Assembly (NCBI RefSeq): GCF_000012365.1
Contig: NC_007651.1
Span: forward strand, 1,426,001 to 1,490,000
Reading direction: 5' to 3'
Origin: Burkholderia thailandensis E264
Lineage (GTDB): Bacteria; Pseudomonadota; Gammaproteobacteria; Burkholderiales; Burkholderiaceae
Length of the DNA stretch: 64,000 nt
Shown: piece after piece, positions 20,773 to 30,572 of the stretch
Layout of the letters: each line of letters opens with the position of its first letter
How positions within the stretch are numbered: position 1 is the first letter of the stretch
The notes under the pieces: model-generated
Seen by the model: only the letters and a program-made list of their open reading frames with translations
Databases searched by the model: none
Told to the model about the DNA's origin: nothing
Translations under genes and position numbers: made by a program

Positions 20773-21981
20773 ATGACGCAGATGACCGCCGAGCAAATGG
20801 CCCGAGTGAAAGCGACCGCCCCGGTTCTCGCGGAGCACGGCGCGACGATCACGAAGCATTTTTATCAGCGGATGTTCGGACGCCACCCCGAACTGAAGAA
20901 CGTTTTCAACCAGACGCACCAGAAGACGGGCAGCCAGCCGGAGACGCTCGCGAAGGCGGTCTACGCGTACGCGGCGAACATCGACAATCTCGGCGCGCTC
21001 GGCGGTGCCGTGTCGCGGATCGCGCACAAGCACGCGAGCCTGAACATCCGGCCGGAGCACTATCCGATCGTCGGCGAGAACCTGCTCGCGTCGATCGTCG
21101 AGGTGCTCGGCGACGCGGTGGACGCGCACACGCTCGAAGCGTGGCGCATCGCGTACGGCCAACTGGCGACGATCCTGATCGGCGCGGAGGCGAACCTGTA
21201 CGAGAACGCCGCATGGAGCGGTTTCCGTCCGTTCAAGGTCGCGAAGAAGGTGCGCGAGAGCGACGAGATCACGTCGTTCTACCTGACGCCCGCCGACGGC
21301 GGCGCGGCGCCCGAGTTCGCGCCGGGCCAGTACATCTCGGTGAAGCGCTTCGTCGGCGACATGGGCGTCGAGCAGCCGCGGCAGTACAGCCTGTCCGACG
21401 CGCCCCACGGCAAGTGGCTGCGCATCTCGGTCAAGCGCGAAGCGGGGCGCAGCGAGGAAGTGCCGGCGGGCAAGGTGTCGACGCTGATGCACGACGGCGT
21501 CGACGTCGATTCGATCGTCGAAGTCACCGCGCCGATGGGCGATTTCACGCTGAACCGCGACGCGTCGACGCCTGTCGTGCTGATTTCGGGCGGCGTCGGG
21601 ATCACGCCGATGATGTCGATGGCGTCGACGCTCGTCGCGTCGGGCAGCGAGCGCGAAGTGCGGTTCCTGCACGCTTGCCGGTCGGCGAACGTGCACGCGT
21701 TTCGCGACTGGCTGAACGACACGACGGATGCCCATCCGAACGTGAAGCGCACGGTGTTCTACGAGGAAGTCGGCCCGAACGACCGGGTCGGCGTCGATCA
21801 CGACTACGAAGGCCGGATCACGCCGGCCGCGCTCGAGCGCCACGCGCTCGTGCCGGACGCCGATTACTACATCTGCGGGCCGATTGCGTTCATGAAGCAG
21901 CAACGCGATGCGCTCGTCGCGCTCGGCGTCGCGCCGGAGCGCGTGCAGACGGAAATCTTCGGCTCGGGCGCGCTCGAATGA
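20773..21981 (+). CDS. hmp: Flavohemoglobin, nitric oxide dioxygenase
   Basis: Hmp converts nitric oxide to nitrate with O2 and NADH. The 402-residue protein has a globin domain (residues 1-140) with the proximal heme ligand His85 in RIAHKHASLN, an FAD domain with RQYSLSD (about residues 205-211), and an NAD domain with LISGGVGITPMMSM and a C-terminal YYICGPIAFMKQQ. A strong ribosome site, ACGGAGGA, precedes the ATG. A bidirectional terminator follows. It is probably a single-gene unit induced by nitric oxide. Confidence 0.97.
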   Translation: MTQMTAEQMARVKATAPVLAEHGATITKHFYQRMFGRHPELKNVFNQTHQKTGSQPETLAKAVYAYAANIDNLGALGGAVSRIAHKHASLNIRPEHYPIVGENLLASIVEVLGDAVDAHTLEAWRIAYGQLATILIGAEANLYENAAWSGFRPFKVAKKVRESDEITSFYLTPADGGAAPEFAPGQYISVKRFVGDMGVEQPRQYSLSDAPHGKWLRISVKREAGRSEEVPAGKVSTLMHDGVDVDSIVEVTAPMGDFTLNRDASTPVVLISGGVGITPMMSMASTLVASGSEREVRFLHACRSANVHAFRDWLNDTTDAHPNVKRTVFYEEVGPNDRVGVDHDYEGRITPAALERHALVPDADYYICGPIAFMKQQRDALVALGVAPERVQTEIFGSGALE

Positions 21982-22022
21982 AGGAACATCGGCGAACGGC
22001 ACGCGTTCGCTGACGCAGAACG

Positions 22023-22053
22023 AAAAAGCCCGGCGCAACGCGTCGGGCTTTTT
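22023..22053. terminator. Bidirectional terminator between hmp and aroG
   Basis: AAAAAGCCCG at 22023-22032 pairs perfectly with CGGGCTTTTT at 22044-22053. A-tract and T-tract flank the stem on both sides, so it can stop hmp transcripts on the plus strand and aroG transcripts on the minus strand. Confidence 0.9.
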
Positions 22054-22236
22054 CTTGGGCAATGCTCGCCCGGAACGGTGCCGGAGTCGCGTCAGGCCGG
22101 TTTGGGCCCGCGTTCTCGTGCGCCGCGCGCGGTTGCGCTTCGTCGCGCGCGGGACACGGCACAGGGAAGGCGGGCGCGGCGCGCGAAGCAGCGCGTGGCG
22201 ATGCGCCCGCCGGCTTCGCCGTGCCGCCCGCCGCGA

Positions 22237-23310
22237 TCAGTTGCCGCTGCCGCGCGCGACGCGGCGCGCCTTCACCGCTTCGGCGAGCCCTTCGAGCACC
22301 TTCACGCTGTCGTCCCAGTTGATGCACGCGTCGGTAATGCTCTGCCCGTACGTGAGCGGGCAGCCTTCCTTCAGGTCCTGGCGGCCTTCGACGAGGTGCG
22401 ACTCGACCATCACGCCGACGATGCGCTCGTCGCCCGCCGCGATCTGGCGGCCGATGTCCGCGCACACGGGGATCTGGTTCTCGTGCTTCTTCGAGCTGTT
22501 CGCGTGGCTCGCGTCGATCATCAGGCGCGCGGCGAGGCCCGCCTTGCCGATGTCCGCGCACGCGGCGTTCACGCTGTCGGCGTCGTAGTTCGGCGCCTTG
22601 CCGCCGCGCAGGATCACGTGGCAGTCCTCGTTGCCGGCCGTCGACACGATCGCCGAGTGGCCGCCCTTCGTCACCGACAGGAAATGGTGCGGCTGCGACG
22701 CGGCCTTGATCGCGTCGACCGCGATCTTCACGTTGCCGTCGGTGCCGTTCTTGAAGCCGACCGGGCACGACAGCCCCGACGCGAGCTCGCGATGCACCTG
22801 CGATTCGGTCGTGCGCGCGCCGATCGCGCCCCACGAGATCAGGTCGGCGATGTACTGCGGGCTGATCATGTCGAGGTACTCGGTGCCGGCGGGCAGCCCC
22901 ATCTCGTTGATCTGCAGCAGCAGCTCGCGCGCGGTGCGCAGGCCATCGTTGATCTTGAAGCTGTTGTCGAGGTGCGGATCGTTGATGAGCCCCTTCCAGC
23001 CGACCGTCGTGCGCGGCTTCTCGAAGTACACGCGCATCACGATCTCGAGCTCGTTCGCGAAGCGCTCGCGCTCCTTGACGAGCCGGCCCGCGTATTCGAG
23101 CGCCGCCTTCGTGTCGTGGATCGAGCACGGTCCGATGATGACGATCAGGCGATCGTCCATCCCGTGCAGAATCCGGTGCATCGCCTGGCGCGCGTTGTAG
23201 ATGAGCTCCGACACCGCCTCGCCGAGCGCGAATTCGCGGATCAGGTGGGCGGGCGGAGTCAGCTCCTTCAGTTCTCGGATGCGGACGTCGTCGGTATTGT
23301 GCGGGGGCAT
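22237..23310 (-). CDS. aroG: 3-deoxy-7-phosphoheptulonate (DAHP) synthase, class I
   Basis: AroG catalyses the first step of the shikimate pathway, joining phosphoenolpyruvate and erythrose 4-phosphate. The 357-residue protein has IIGPCSIHDTKAALEYA (about 53-69), MRVYFEKPRTTVGWKG, GARTTESQVHRELASGLSCPVGFKNGTDG and DASHANSSKKH, which hold the substrate and metal ligands. ATG 23310 fits family length; an upstream start at 23415 would add 35 unrelated residues. Which aromatic amino acid inhibits it cannot be read safely from the sequence. A terminator hairpin and a possible leader ORF lie upstream. Confidence 0.95.
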   Translation of the reverse strand: MPPHNTDDVRIRELKELTPPAHLIREFALGEAVSELIYNARQAMHRILHGMDDRLIVIIGPCSIHDTKAALEYAGRLVKERERFANELEIVMRVYFEKPRTTVGWKGLINDPHLDNSFKINDGLRTARELLLQINEMGLPAGTEYLDMISPQYIADLISWGAIGARTTESQVHRELASGLSCPVGFKNGTDGNVKIAVDAIKAASQPHHFLSVTKGGHSAIVSTAGNEDCHVILRGGKAPNYDADSVNAACADIGKAGLAARLMIDASHANSSKKHENQIPVCADIGRQIAAGDERIVGVMVESHLVEGRQDLKEGCPLTYGQSITDACINWDDSVKVLEGLAEAVKARRVARGSGN

Positions 23311-23411
23311 GCTTGAGTTCTCCGGTTCGGTGCGCCGCCCGGCGTGCGCGGGTGCGGCTGGCGGTTCAATTCGACAAATCGGTGATTCGGGAAAGCTGGT
23401 GGATCGGGCCG

Positions 23412-23501
23412 TCAAGCCGCGCTTGCGAACCGGCGGGGCGAAAAAAAACCGCCGGGTTCGCCGGCGGTTTTTCGGGAATTCGGTTGCGCTTCGCGCGCCA
23501 T
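23412..23501 (-). CDS. Possible 29-residue leader ORF upstream of aroG
   Basis: On the minus strand ATG 23501 follows GAGAGGAG closely. The frame begins MAREAQPNSRK, runs through the terminator hairpin at 23443-23472 and ends at 23412, about 100 bases before aroG. Three of its 29 residues are Phe, two of them encoded by the T-tract after the hairpin. That is suggestive of a regulatory leader, but the Phe codons follow rather than precede the hairpin, unlike classic attenuators. It may be chance. Confidence 0.25.
   Translation of the reverse strand: MAREAQPNSRKTAGEPGGFFSPRRFASAA
23443..23472 (-). terminator. Intrinsic terminator between tldD and aroG
   Basis: Read on the minus strand, a stem of CCGCCGG / CCGGCGG with flanking A and T runs and a five-base loop is followed by eight T residues. 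It lies 250 bases after the tldD stop and 130 bases before the aroG start, so it either ends the yhdP-nit-tldD transcript or acts as an attenuator in the aroG leader. Confidence 0.85.
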
Positions 23502-23721
23502 CACTCCTCTCGATCCGCCAGCGGCCTGAGATGCCAAAAAAAGTAAAAGTAAAACTTTGCGGACATGGCGGAAATGCGATGTGTCAATGAAGCGATGCGA
23601 GACAGAGATTTATACCCGGTCGAGGGCCGCCTTGCAATCCTGCGGCGCTGAAAATGCGGACAATCCGCGCGATGCACTCGATTCGCGCGAATTGTCTGCG
23701 CCGCGATGCGGCAACGCCGCA
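23473..23721. other. tldD-aroG gap with an A/T-rich tract
   Basis: Besides the possible leader-ORF start at 23501, this 249-base stretch holds an A-rich run at 23535-23553 (T-rich on the aroG strand) and TTGACA on the minus strand near 23591-23596. No -10 match at 16-18 bases is seen. It may hold the aroG promoter; I see no gene. Confidence 0.4.
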
Positions 23722-25218
23722 TTACGACGCGGTGCCGCCCACCGTCATGTTGTCGAGCCGCAGCGTCGGCTGGCCGACCCCGACGGGCACGCTCTGCCCC
23801 TCCTTGCCGCAGACGCCGACGCCCGTGTCGAGCCGCATGTCGTTGCCGATCATGCTCACGTACTTGAGCGATTCCGGGCCGCTGCCGATCAGCGTCGCGC
23901 CCTTGACCGGATACGTGACCTTGCCGTTCTCGATCATGTACGCCTCGGACGCCGAGAACACGAACTTGCCGTTCGTGATGTCGACCTGGCCGCCGCCGAA
24001 GTTCACTGCGTACAGGCCGTGCTTGACCGATTCGATGATCTCCCGCGGGTCCTTGTCGCCGTTGAGCATGTACGTGTTCGTCATCCGCGGCATCGGCAGC
24101 GCCGCGTAAGATTCGCGCCGCGCGTTGCCGGTGACGGGCATCTTCATCAGCCGCGCGTTCAGCGTGTCCTGGATGTAGCCCTTCAGGATGCCGTCCTCGA
24201 TGAGCGTCGTGCACTGCGTCGGGTTGCCTTCGTCGTCGATGTTCAGCGATCCGCGGCGGTTCGGCAGCGTGCCGTCGTCGACGACGGTCACGCCCTTCGC
24301 GGCGACCTGCTCGCCGATGCGGCCCGCGAACGCCGACGAGCCCTTGCGGTTGAAGTCGCCCTCGAGCCCGTGGCCGATCGCCTCGTGCAGCAGCACGCCG
24401 GGCCAGCCCGGGCCGAGCACGACCGTCATCGCGCCCGCCGGCGCGGGACGCGCGTCGAGGTTGACGAGCGCCGCGTGCACCGCGTCGTCGACGTAGCGCG
24501 CGAGCACGTCGTCGGTGAAGTAGCCGTAGTCGAAGCGGCCGCCGCCGCCGCCCGAGCCGATCTCGCGGCGGCCGTTGTGCTCGGCGATCACCGTCACCGA
24601 CACGCGCACGAGCGGGCGGATGTCCGCCGCGAGCGCGCCGTCGCTGCGCGCGACGAGCACGACGTCGTATTCGCCGGCGAGCCCCGCCATGACCTGCGTG
24701 ATCCGCGGGTCGCGGCCGCGCGCCATCTGCTCGACGCGCTCGAGGAGCTTCACCTTCGCGGTCGCGTCGAGCGACGCGAGCGGATCGGCGGGCAGGTACA
24801 GGTCGCGGCCCGAGATGCCCTTCAACGACGAAGCGGCTCGGATCTTATGCTTGCCGCCGCCCGCGGCGGCGATCGCCTTCGTCGCGGCGGCCGCCTGGCG
24901 GATCGCGTCGGGCGACAGGTCGTCCGAATACGCGAACGCGGTGCGCTCGCCCGCGACCGCGCGCACGCCGACGCCCTGGTCGATGCTGAAGCTGCCCGAC
25001 TTGACGATGCCTTCCTCGAGGCTCCACGCCTCGCTGCGGGTGGCCTGGAAGTACAGGTCCGCGTAGTCGACGCGATGCGTGAAGATGTCGGCGAGCGTGC
25101 GCGTGAGAAGGGCTTCGTCGAGGCCGTACGGCGTGAGCAGGATGTCCTTCGCGAGCGCGAGATTGCGCACGCCCTGAAGGAGGTCCCCTTGGGGGATGCC
25201 GGGTTCGATGATGTTCAT
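23722..25218 (-). CDS. tldD: Metalloprotease TldD
   Basis: TldD, with its partner TldE/PmbA, degrades unfolded peptides and processes some ribosomal peptides such as microcin B17. The 498-residue protein has the zinc motif [13 protein letters not shown] (HExxxH), the N-terminal [16 protein letters not shown] and the C-terminal segment [32 protein letters not shown] 25218 starts at [14 protein letters not shown]; an earlier start at 25281 would add 21 residues without family support. It is last in the yhdP-nit-tldD order, common in proteobacteria. The partner gene is not in the window. Confidence 0.96.
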   Translation of the reverse strand: MNIIEPGIPQGDLLQGVRNLALAKDILLTPYGLDEALLTRTLADIFTHRVDYADLYFQATRSEAWSLEEGIVKSGSFSIDQGVGVRAVAGERTAFAYSDDLSPDAIRQAAAATKAIAAAGGGKHKIRAASSLKGISGRDLYLPADPLASLDATAKVKLLERVEQMARGRDPRITQVMAGLAGEYDVVLVARSDGALAADIRPLVRVSVTVIAEHNGRREIGSGGGGGRFDYGYFTDDVLARYVDDAVHAALVNLDARPAPAGAMTVVLGPGWPGVLLHEAIGHGLEGDFNRKGSSAFAGRIGEQVAAKGVTVVDDGTLPNRRGSLNIDDEGNPTQCTTLIEDGILKGYIQDTLNARLMKMPVTGNARRESYAALPMPRMTNTYMLNGDKDPREIIESVKHGLYAVNFGGGQVDITNGKFVFSASEAYMIENGKVTYPVKGATLIGSGPESLKYVSMIGNDMRLDTGVGVCGKEGQSVPVGVGQPTLRLDNMTVGGTAS

Positions 25219-25325
25219 GCGGATTCGGGGATTCTCAAATTCTGAAACGGTTGTCGGACGCGCTTTCTTCTTTCCGGGCAAATGGATCGCAGCGGCCGTT
25301 CTTCAAGGGCGGGGCGGCGGGGCGC

Positions 25326-26153
25326 TCACGCGAGCACGCGGTGCCGCCACGCGGGCAGGCTCTGCCGCACGTCGGCGATCCGCGCGGGATCGATTTCGCC
25401 CGCGACGACGCCCGCGCCTTCGTCGCGCACCGCGACGACTTCGCCCCACGGGTCGACGAGCATGCTGTGGCCCCACGTGCGGCGGCCGTTCTCGTGCTTG
25501 CCGCCTTGCGCGGCGGCGAGCACGTAGCACTGGTTCTCGACCGCGCGCGCGCGCAGCAGCGTCTCCCAGTGCGCGCGGCCCGTCGTGTACGTGAACGCCG
25601 ACGGCACGACGATCATCGCGCAGTCGCCCATCCGCCGGTACAGCTCCGGAAAGCGCAGATCGTAGCAGACCGACAGCCCGACCCGGCCGAACGGCGCGTC
25701 GAACGTGCGCACCGCGTCGCCCGGACGGATCGTGCGCGCCTCGTCGAACGATTCGTCGCCCTTCTCGAAGTTGAACAGGTGGATCTTGTCGTAGCGGGCG
25801 GCCTCGCGGCCTTGCGGATCGAACACGAGCGTCGTGTTCAGCACGCGCGACGGCTCGGGCGCCGAGAGCGGCAGCGTGCCGCCGATCACCCAGACGCCGT
25901 GCGCCTTCGCGCGCTCGGCGAGAAAGCGCTGGATCGGGCCGTCCCGGTAGGCTTCCGCGAGCGCGAGCTTGTCGGTGTCCTGGTGGCCCATGAAGCAGAA
26001 GTACTCGGGCAGCAGCACGAGCCGCGCGCCCGCATCCGCCGCGTCGGCGATCAGCCGGCCGGCTTCGGCGAGATTGCGCTCGCGATCGGGCGTGCTGACC
26101 ATCTGCAGCGCGGCAACCGGGAACGGCGAGGCTGAAGCATGGCGATCGGTCAT
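25326..26153 (-). CDS. Nitrilase-family amidase (Nit1 / deaminated glutathione amidase type)
   Basis: The 275-residue protein has the full nitrilase triad: Glu in LLPEYFCFMG, Lys in YDKIHLFNFE and Cys in LSVCYDLRFPELYR. Segments ALQMVST near the N-terminus and VVPSAFTYTTGRAHWETLLRAR match the Nit1 branch, whose members hydrolyse deaminated glutathione made by aminotransferase side reactions. The substrate is inferred from the family. It lies 45 bp after yhdP and 107 bp before tldD on the same strand. Confidence 0.9.
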   Translation of the reverse strand: MTDRHASASPFPVAALQMVSTPDRERNLAEAGRLIADAADAGARLVLLPEYFCFMGHQDTDKLALAEAYRDGPIQRFLAERAKAHGVWVIGGTLPLSAPEPSRVLNTTLVFDPQGREAARYDKIHLFNFEKGDESFDEARTIRPGDAVRTFDAPFGRVGLSVCYDLRFPELYRRMGDCAMIVVPSAFTYTTGRAHWETLLRARAVENQCYVLAAAQGGKHENGRRTWGHSMLVDPWGEVVAVRDEGAGVVAGEIDPARIADVRQSLPAWRHRVLA

Positions 26154-26198
26154 GACGGATTCGTTAGCCGAAAAAAGGGTGCGGGCCCGGCGGCCGCG

Positions 26199-29100
26199 TC
26201 AGTGCTCGACGGCCGCGGGCGCGAAGTTCATCTTACCCCGATCGCCGCCGACACGCTCGATGTGCGGATGCGCCCACGAACCGGTGATCGCGTAGTCCAC
26301 CGCGAACGCGTGCGCGAGCGTCTGCGACAGCGCGAGGTTCGCGGCGAGCACGCCCAAGCCGAGAAACGGATTGATGATCGCCGCGCCGATCGCGGCCGCG
26401 CTCGCGCTCACCTTCGGCGCGACGTGCGCGTTCAGGTCCTGCGTCTCGTGCGCGAGATCGACCTGGCCCGTCACCGTCACCTTCGCGGGCGATGTCTTCA
26501 TCTCGAAGTCCTGCGTGCGCGCGATGCCGTTGTCGATCCTGCCCGTGCCCGTGATCGTCTCGAACGGCAGGCCCTTGCCGATCACGTCGCGGAAATCGAG
26601 CGTCATGAAGCGCGCGAGGCTTTGCAGGCTCAGCACGCCGAGCAGCTTCGCCGCGCCCGGGTCGACCTTCAGGATCTGGCCGTGCGCGAGGTCGAGCGAC
26701 AGACGGCCGTTCAGCGTCGGATAGTCGATCGCGGTCGGGCCGCCGCGCCACGCGACCTTGCCCGACAGCGTGCCGCGCCCGCTCTCGACCGTGCGCGGCA
26801 GGCCGACGTGCTCGAGCAGGGCGCCCGCGTCGTCGATCGCGAGCGTGAAGTCGAACACCGTGCGGCGCGGCGCGTCGTTCTCTTCGACGCCGCGCGCGAG
26901 CGCGCGCCGCGACGTGCGCCAGTTCGCGGTCGCGGTGAGTTTCGCGGCCGGGTTCGCGAGCTCGAGCTTGTCGAGCTGCCAGACGGGGATGCCGTTCTCG
27001 TCGATGTTGCGCGCGTCGACCTCGAGCCGGCCGATGTCGTGGCCGCGCGCGACCACCTGGTCGACGACGAGATCGATCGCCGGCATCGCACGGTTGGTGG
27101 GCGTCGGCAGATCGATCGCGCGGCCGACGAGATCGTGCTCGGCGCTCTCGGGAATCACGAGCTTCGCGAGCCGCGCGCTCAGCACGCCCGCGCCCGTCGG
27201 GCCGCCGCCGGGCGCCCAGGACAGGTAGCCCGACACCTGGTTCGACGCGACGTTCGCCTGCCAGAGGTCGTCGACGTGCGATGCGCCGACGATCACGTTC
27301 TCCCAGTTGCGCTTGAGCAGCTTCAGCGTGCCGAAGTGCAGCGCGAAGCGCTTCGGCGCGAAGCTCGCGAGATCGACGGGCGACGCGGCCGGCTTCTCGC
27401 GCGCCGCGGGCGACTTGCCGAAGCCCTGCGCGAACGCCTGCCATGCGTCGGCGTCGAGCTCTTGCGCGTCGATCGCCGCGCTCACGCCTTCCTGCGGCAT
27501 GTCGGGCATCCGGTTCATGCCGAGCGCGCCGCGCACCGCGCGCACCGGCTGCCCGCGCTCGACGTCGAGCAGGTAGGTCGCCGCGAGCGGGCCGAGCGTC
27601 AGGTCGGCCCGCTCGAGCGGCTTGCCGCTCGCCTGCGGATCGGGCGCGAGCACGAAGCTGAACGGCATCGGCGTGCCGGCCGGCTTCGCGAACGGCGCGG
27701 GGAAGTCGAGCGCGACGCCCGTGAGATCCGAGTTCGCGGTGATGTCGGGCAGTCCGCCTTTGGCGCCGTGCACGGCGAGCCGGTACGGCGCGTCGCCGAC
27801 CACGCGCTCGAGCGCGGCCGCCGCCGCGCCGCGCAGGTTCAGCCCGCGCGCGGCGTCGAGCGACAGCCGGCCGTCGACGTCGAACGCGTAGCGGCCGGTC
27901 TCCGACAGCGCGCCGCGCGCGCGCACGTCGCCGCCGAGAAAGCGCGCGGTGAGCCGGTCGATGCTCGCCGTGTGCTGCGTGAACCGCACGTTGCCGCGCA
28001 GCCGCGTGACGGGCGGCACGCCGTCGGCCTCGAGCGTGTTGCCGGCGAAGCCGAGCGCGCCGTCGACGCCGACGTGCGGATGCGCGACGTGCTGCGGGAT
28101 CGTCAGCTTGAGCGCGAGCGTCGCCGGGCCCTGCGCGCGCACGAGGTTGCCGATGTGGCCCGTCATCCCGGCGACCGCGCTGTGGTTCGCGTAGTCGAGC
28201 AGGTCGGCGAGCGGGCCGTGCGCGCGGCCCTCGATCACGAGCGGCGAATGCGTCGGGTTGCCGAGATCGTCGATGCGCCCCGTCACCTTCGCGAGCGCGA
28301 CGCCCTTGTAGCGCGCGCGGTCGATGTCGAAGCGCAGCCGGTTCTGCTCGAGCTCGAACACGCCGTCGATGCCGTCGAGCGCGGGCCACACGTTCGGCGT
28401 GCCGTTCGCGAGCGTGCGCGGCGGCTGCGGCGTCGGCTCGAACGTGCCGCCCGTGAAGGGCGCGACGATGTGGAACACGCCCGCCTTCGGATCGTGCTCG
28501 TAAGGGAACGTCTCGAGCGGGCCCTTCGCGACGATCGTCGCGCCTTTCCTCACCTGGCCCGCCTGCAGCGCGTGGCCGAGATAGAGGCGCAGGTGATCGG
28601 ACAGGCTTGTCGGCAGGTAGCGGGTGATCCGCGCGACCGCGGCGCGCTCGAAGTCGGCCTTCAGATCGAGCGAGCCGCGGCCGTGGCCGGGGTTCGTGTA
28701 ACTGCCCGCCACCGCGATCGCTGCGTCGGCGTTCTCGACGTAGAACTCGGGCACCGCGACGTCGACGCGCGCGTGCCGCTCGCCCGGCGCGGGCGTGATG
28801 GTCCAGTTCGCGCGGCCGCGCAGCTTGTCGAACGCGAGGCGCGGCTCGTCGAACACGCCGGGCACGGTGACGGCCGCGCCGACCGTGTCGAAGCGCGCCG
28901 CGCCGCCTTTTTCGTTGGCGTCGACGTGGCCCCACAGATTTTCGACGCCCGGAATCCCCGCGCGTGGATGGCCGTGCGGCGAGAGCCCGGGCGGCGGCTC
29001 CTGCGCCTCGAAGCTGATCCCCTGCAAGTCGCCCTGGAACCGGTAGCGGATGATGGGCGCGGTGCCGCTCCGGCGTTCCTCGTCGACGAACTCGGGGCTC

Positions 29101-30392
29101 GCCGGCTTCGCGCGCTCGACCTCGATCGCGTAGTTCGCGACGAGCCCGCGCGGATCGAAGCGCACGAGCTCGTTGCGCAGCCGCGCCGGCAGCGGCAACC
29201 CGCGGATGAATTCGGCGAGGATGCCGAGATCGACGCGGTCGCCGGATACGCTCAGCAACTGGCCTTCGTCGACGCTCGGCACGCGGTAGCGCGCGGTGAG
29301 CGTATGCAGCGCGAGCGCGCGAGACAGCGGCGTGCCGTCCGACAGCGGCGGCTGGCCGAGCTCCGCGTGCAGCCGCGACAGATGCAGCGTGTAGTCGCGC
29401 TTCGGATCGATCGCGAGATCCCAGCCGAAGCGCGCGACCGGAATGTCGAGCCGCGGCTGCGTCGGGCGCACGCGCAGCGCGACGTCGTAGCCGCGCAGCT
29501 CGCCGCCCGCGCTGTACAGGTGGCCGTCGCCGAAATGCGCCCAGATCGCGTTGTCGATCCGGCCCGCATAGGCGGTGAGGCGGATGTTCACGTAGCGCGC
29601 GAGCGTCGGCAGGTCGACGGGGCCTGTCGACAGATACGCGTCGCCCGTCCAGTTCGACGGCTTGCCGATCGGCGCGAGCGCCTTGTGGACGAAGCGCGCG
29701 CGAAAGTCGAGCGGGCCGTGGAACAGCGTGCCGTTCGCGGGCGCCTGCAGCGCGATCCGGTGGACGATTCCGTCGTTGAGCACCGCGATCCGGATGCCCT
29801 TGAGCGCGAGCTCGGGCGCGTCGTGCTGCGCGTCGCGCCAGCGCAGCGTGCCGCCGCGCAGCACGATCGCCTCCTGCTTGAGCAGCCACGCGCTGAACGT
29901 GTCGTCGGCGCCCGTCTTCGTCGTCGGCACCGCGACGCCCGCGACGAACAGCGAGCCGTCCGCGTGGCGCTCGGTCAGCAGGTCCGGATCGTCGACGACG
30001 AGGCTCGACAGCGTCGGCGCGAAGCGCGCGAGCGAGCGCCACGACAGCGCGGCCGTCGCATGGGGAACCGATAGCGCGACGCGGCCGTCGCGGCCGCGAA
30101 TCGTCAGGTTGCTGATGTCGACGCCCGGCTGCATGCCTGACCAGTGCGGCGCGAGCCGGCCGATCCGCAGCTCGGCGTGGAGCTTTTGCGACACGAACGC
30201 CTCGATGCGCGGGCGGTACTCGTCGATGCGGGGCAGCAGCAGGTAGCGCAGCCCGAGGAAGGCGGCGGCCGCGATGAAGTACGCGGCGATCGCGATCGCC
30301 AGCACGCCCTTGAACACGCGACGCAGAACCGGGTGATGGTGCTGCGGAGGTCCGGCTTCGGTCGTTGCGGCGGAATCCTGACGGTCGGACAT
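26199..30392 (-). CDS. yhdP: AsmA-like envelope protein YhdP
   Basis: YhdP is one of the large AsmA-like proteins that span the periplasm as a lipid groove and help move phospholipids to the outer membrane. The 1397-residue product has a cytoplasmic N-terminus with HHHPVLRR, one membrane segment (about residues 28-52) and then a long periplasmic part rich in beta-strand. The C-terminal AsmA-like domain ends with the hydrophobic GAAIINPFLGLGVLAANLALSQ, typical of TIGR02099 proteins. It leads the yhdP-nit-tldD string and is divergent from glnE. Confidence 0.93.
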   Translation of the reverse strand: MSDRQDSAATTEAGPPQHHHPVLRRVFKGVLAIAIAAYFIAAAAFLGLRYLLLPRIDEYRPRIEAFVSQKLHAELRIGRLAPHWSGMQPGVDISNLTIRGRDGRVALSVPHATAALSWRSLARFAPTLSSLVVDDPDLLTERHADGSLFVAGVAVPTTKTGADDTFSAWLLKQEAIVLRGGTLRWRDAQHDAPELALKGIRIAVLNDGIVHRIALQAPANGTLFHGPLDFRARFVHKALAPIGKPSNWTGDAYLSTGPVDLPTLARYVNIRLTAYAGRIDNAIWAHFGDGHLYSAGGELRGYDVALRVRPTQPRLDIPVARFGWDLAIDPKRDYTLHLSRLHAELGQPPLSDGTPLSRALALHTLTARYRVPSVDEGQLLSVSGDRVDLGILAEFIRGLPLPARLRNELVRFDPRGLVANYAIEVERAKPASPEFVDEERRSGTAPIIRYRFQGDLQGISFEAQEPPPGLSPHGHPRAGIPGVENLWGHVDANEKGGAARFDTVGAAVTVPGVFDEPRLAFDKLRGRANWTITPAPGERHARVDVAVPEFYVENADAAIAVAGSYTNPGHGRGSLDLKADFERAAVARITRYLPTSLSDHLRLYLGHALQAGQVRKGATIVAKGPLETFPYEHDPKAGVFHIVAPFTGGTFEPTPQPPRTLANGTPNVWPALDGIDGVFELEQNRLRFDIDRARYKGVALAKVTGRIDDLGNPTHSPLVIEGRAHGPLADLLDYANHSAVAGMTGHIGNLVRAQGPATLALKLTIPQHVAHPHVGVDGALGFAGNTLEADGVPPVTRLRGNVRFTQHTASIDRLTARFLGGDVRARGALSETGRYAFDVDGRLSLDAARGLNLRGAAAAALERVVGDAPYRLAVHGAKGGLPDITANSDLTGVALDFPAPFAKPAGTPMPFSFVLAPDPQASGKPLERADLTLGPLAATYLLDVERGQPVRAVRGALGMNRMPDMPQEGVSAAIDAQELDADAWQAFAQGFGKSPAAREKPAASPVDLASFAPKRFALHFGTLKLLKRNWENVIVGASHVDDLWQANVASNQVSGYLSWAPGGGPTGAGVLSARLAKLVIPESAEHDLVGRAIDLPTPTNRAMPAIDLVVDQVVARGHDIGRLEVDARNIDENGIPVWQLDKLELANPAAKLTATANWRTSRRALARGVEENDAPRRTVFDFTLAIDDAGALLEHVGLPRTVESGRGTLSGKVAWRGGPTAIDYPTLNGRLSLDLAHGQILKVDPGAAKLLGVLSLQSLARFMTLDFRDVIGKGLPFETITGTGRIDNGIARTQDFEMKTSPAKVTVTGQVDLAHETQDLNAHVAPKVSASAAAIGAAIINPFLGLGVLAANLALSQTLAHAFAVDYAITGSWAHPHIERVGGDRGKMNFAPAAVEH

Positions 30393-30572
30393 GCGGCGAA
30401 GGGGCGGCGATATGGTAGTTTTGCGGACTGACGTTCAAATGTATCACACGGGTCCTTGCCGACGGCTTTCGCCACGCCGTCCGTGCGGGCCGTCCGGCCG
30501 GCCGCGCGCCGCGTTGCGCGCTGTCCGCGCGCGGCGGCTCGCGGCCTTTCACCGCGCAACGCGCGCTTGACG

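Noticed and set aside
23531..23590. 19-residue lysine-rich frame MPKKVKVKLCGHGGNAMCQ
   Set aside because: No Shine-Dalgarno; it is made by an A-rich tract that is more likely part of a promoter region on the other strand.
26139..30074. Very long open frame on the plus strand across yhdP, and similar long antisense frames over recG, glnE, mutL, dnaK and pcnB
   Set aside because: They are Arg/Ala-rich, lack ribosome sites and motifs, and lie opposite clear genes. High G+C at third positions leaves the antisense strand free of stops.
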